Positions 13,707-14,285 of a stretch of DNA of 14,285 nt are shown here, piece by piece. Where the stretch lies: positions 1 to 14,285 of the forward strand of contig CAZZKM010000026.1 of assembly GCA_964655115.1 (NCBI GenBank), written 5' to 3'. The notes beneath the pieces are model-generated. The model made no database searches. It was not told the DNA's origin and saw nothing but the letters and a program-made list of their open reading frames with translations. This stretch comes from ATZT02 sp964655115. GTDB taxonomy: Bacteria > Actinomycetota > Actinomycetes > S36-B12 > UBA5976. Position numbers and translations under genes: made by a program. Positions within the stretch are counted from its first letter, which is position 1; the number at the start of each line of letters is the position of its first letter.

Positions 13707-13718
13707 ATCAAATTTGAT
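13707..13718. promoter_or_regulatory. 12-bp perfect palindrome after the peroxiredoxin gene
   Basis: ATCAAA directly abuts TTTGAT, forming a 12-bp perfect palindrome just outside the distal att-like repeat and 12 bases past the peroxiredoxin stop. With no loop it is more likely a DNA-binding site than a terminator. Its AT-rich make-up makes chance plausible. Confidence 0.22.
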
Positions 13719-13729
13719 GTTTTTATAAA

Positions 13730-14285
13730 TTAATTTCTTGACAGCTCTTTTATCACCCAATCAACATCTTTGTTACTTGGAAATACTGGATAGTGAACTT
13801 TGCTAATTATTCCCTCTTCCAAAAGTAGAGTAATTCTTTTTAGTAATACTTTGTTTTCTATATTAAATACCGGCAAATTTAAACTCTCCTGAAATTTAAG
13901 TTCTGAATCACTTAATATTTCATATGAAAGTTCTAATCTGTTATGTAATTCTTTCTGGTATTCACAATTTTGAGTGCTGACTCCAAAGACATTATTTACA
14001 TATGTTTTAAGAGCCGAAAACTTATCTCTGTATGAACAGATTTGCGGAGTACATCCTCTTGCTCCAGGTATTTCATCCCAACCATCTGGCAAAGCCACTC
14101 CCGGAACACCTGTCATGGGATAACAAAAAATGACAGTTTTTCCCTTTAGTTCGGAAAGATTAACAATTGATCCACTAGTTGACTTGAGAGTAACTTTTGG
14201 AATTTTCATTCCCACTAAATGGTTTGCTGCCCCATCATCTATTGGTTCTGGGAGATTATCTGGTAAGTCTAAGAACGAATTCTGA
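13730..14285 (-). CDS. Peroxiredoxin, PrxQ/BCP-like (start outside the window)
   Basis: Predicted thiol peroxidase reducing hydrogen peroxide or organic peroxides in the cytoplasm. Counting from the in-frame GTG at 14215, there are GKTVIFCYPMTGVPG (25-39), the active-site block GARGCTPQICSYRD (51-64), FGVSTQ (77-82), LSDSELKF (101-108) and a closing HYPVFPS (141-147). Cys55 is the likely peroxidatic Cys and Cys60, five residues on, the resolving Cys, as in PrxQ/BCP. The GTG is probably not the true start: the frame stays open to the window edge and adds 23 residues (LPDNLPEPIDDGAANHL and a few before it) that look like a genuine peroxiredoxin N-terminus. No ATG, GTG or TTG occurs in that extension, so the start lies just past 14285. 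The gene sits outside the distal att-like repeat. Confidence 0.9.
   Translation of the reverse strand, partial: QNSFLDLPDNLPEPIDDGAANHLVGMKIPKVTLKSTSGSIVNLSELKGKTVIFCYPMTGVPGVALPDGWDEIPGARGCTPQICSYRDKFSALKTYVNNVFGVSTQNCEYQKELHNRLELSYEILSDSELKFQESLNLPVFNIENKVLLKRITLLLEEGIISKVHYPVFPSNKDVDWVIKELSRN

Noticed and set aside
13730..14215. Peroxiredoxin starting at GTG 14215
   Set aside because: The frame remains open upstream to the window edge and the extra residues match the expected peroxiredoxin N-terminus, so the gene is treated as truncated by the window.

Overview
The window is very AT-rich and gene-dense, with start codons that are often TTG or GTG. The protein families point to a small-genome, low-GC actinobacterium, perhaps a planktonic lineage. 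Pointers are an actinobacterial-style SpoIID/LytB protein, a CDP-glycerol glycerophosphotransferase-like protein, a tRNA-Thr(CGT) of actinobacterial type, and a peroxiredoxin of a type I associate with actinobacteria. This placement is inference; no ribosomal marker is present. A run of exactly 100 N marks a scaffold join, so this is a draft assembly.

Layout. (1) 1-1621, plus strand: the C-terminal end of an unidentified protein, a polyprenyl-phosphate-type GT2 glycosyltransferase and a DoxX-like membrane protein, translationally coupled by 4-bp overlaps. (2) 1614-3153, minus strand: a zinc alcohol/aldehyde dehydrogenase followed by an overlapping SSAT-like GNAT acetyltransferase. (3) 3258-3725: a UPF0303/HbpS-type haem-degrading-domain protein. 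(4) 3837-9429, plus strand: a compact set of a secreted GH25 lysozyme, a secreted SpoIID/LytB protein with a long C-terminal coiled coil, a class I mannose-6-phosphate isomerase and a 12-TM sugar-permease-like MFS transporter. A possible folded RNA or operator precedes the GH25 gene. (5) 9426-12436: a glycerol-1-phosphate-dehydrogenase-type enzyme and a LicC-like nucleotidyltransferase on the minus strand, diverging from a TagF-like CDP-glycerol glycerophosphotransferase on the plus strand. (6) 12446-13695: tRNA-Thr(CGT) and, 1163 bp further on, a second copy of its 3' end. The pair brackets a mini-island that carries one lipoprotein gene and no integrase. (7) 13730 to the window end: a PrxQ/BCP-like peroxiredoxin whose start lies outside the window.

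How it fits together. Much of the window concerns the cell envelope: lipid-linked sugar transfer, peptidoglycan cleavage, mannose phosphate supply and a glycerophosphate polymer. The most interesting hypothesis is in (5). An archaeal-type sn-glycerol-1-phosphate dehydrogenase, a cytidylyltransferase that is not TagD-like, and a TagF-like polymerase together could make a teichoic-acid-like polymer from sn-glycerol-1-phosphate instead of the usual sn-glycerol-3-phosphate. The second is the tRNA-bounded mini-island in (6). No CRISPR array, transposase, integrase or rRNA was seen.
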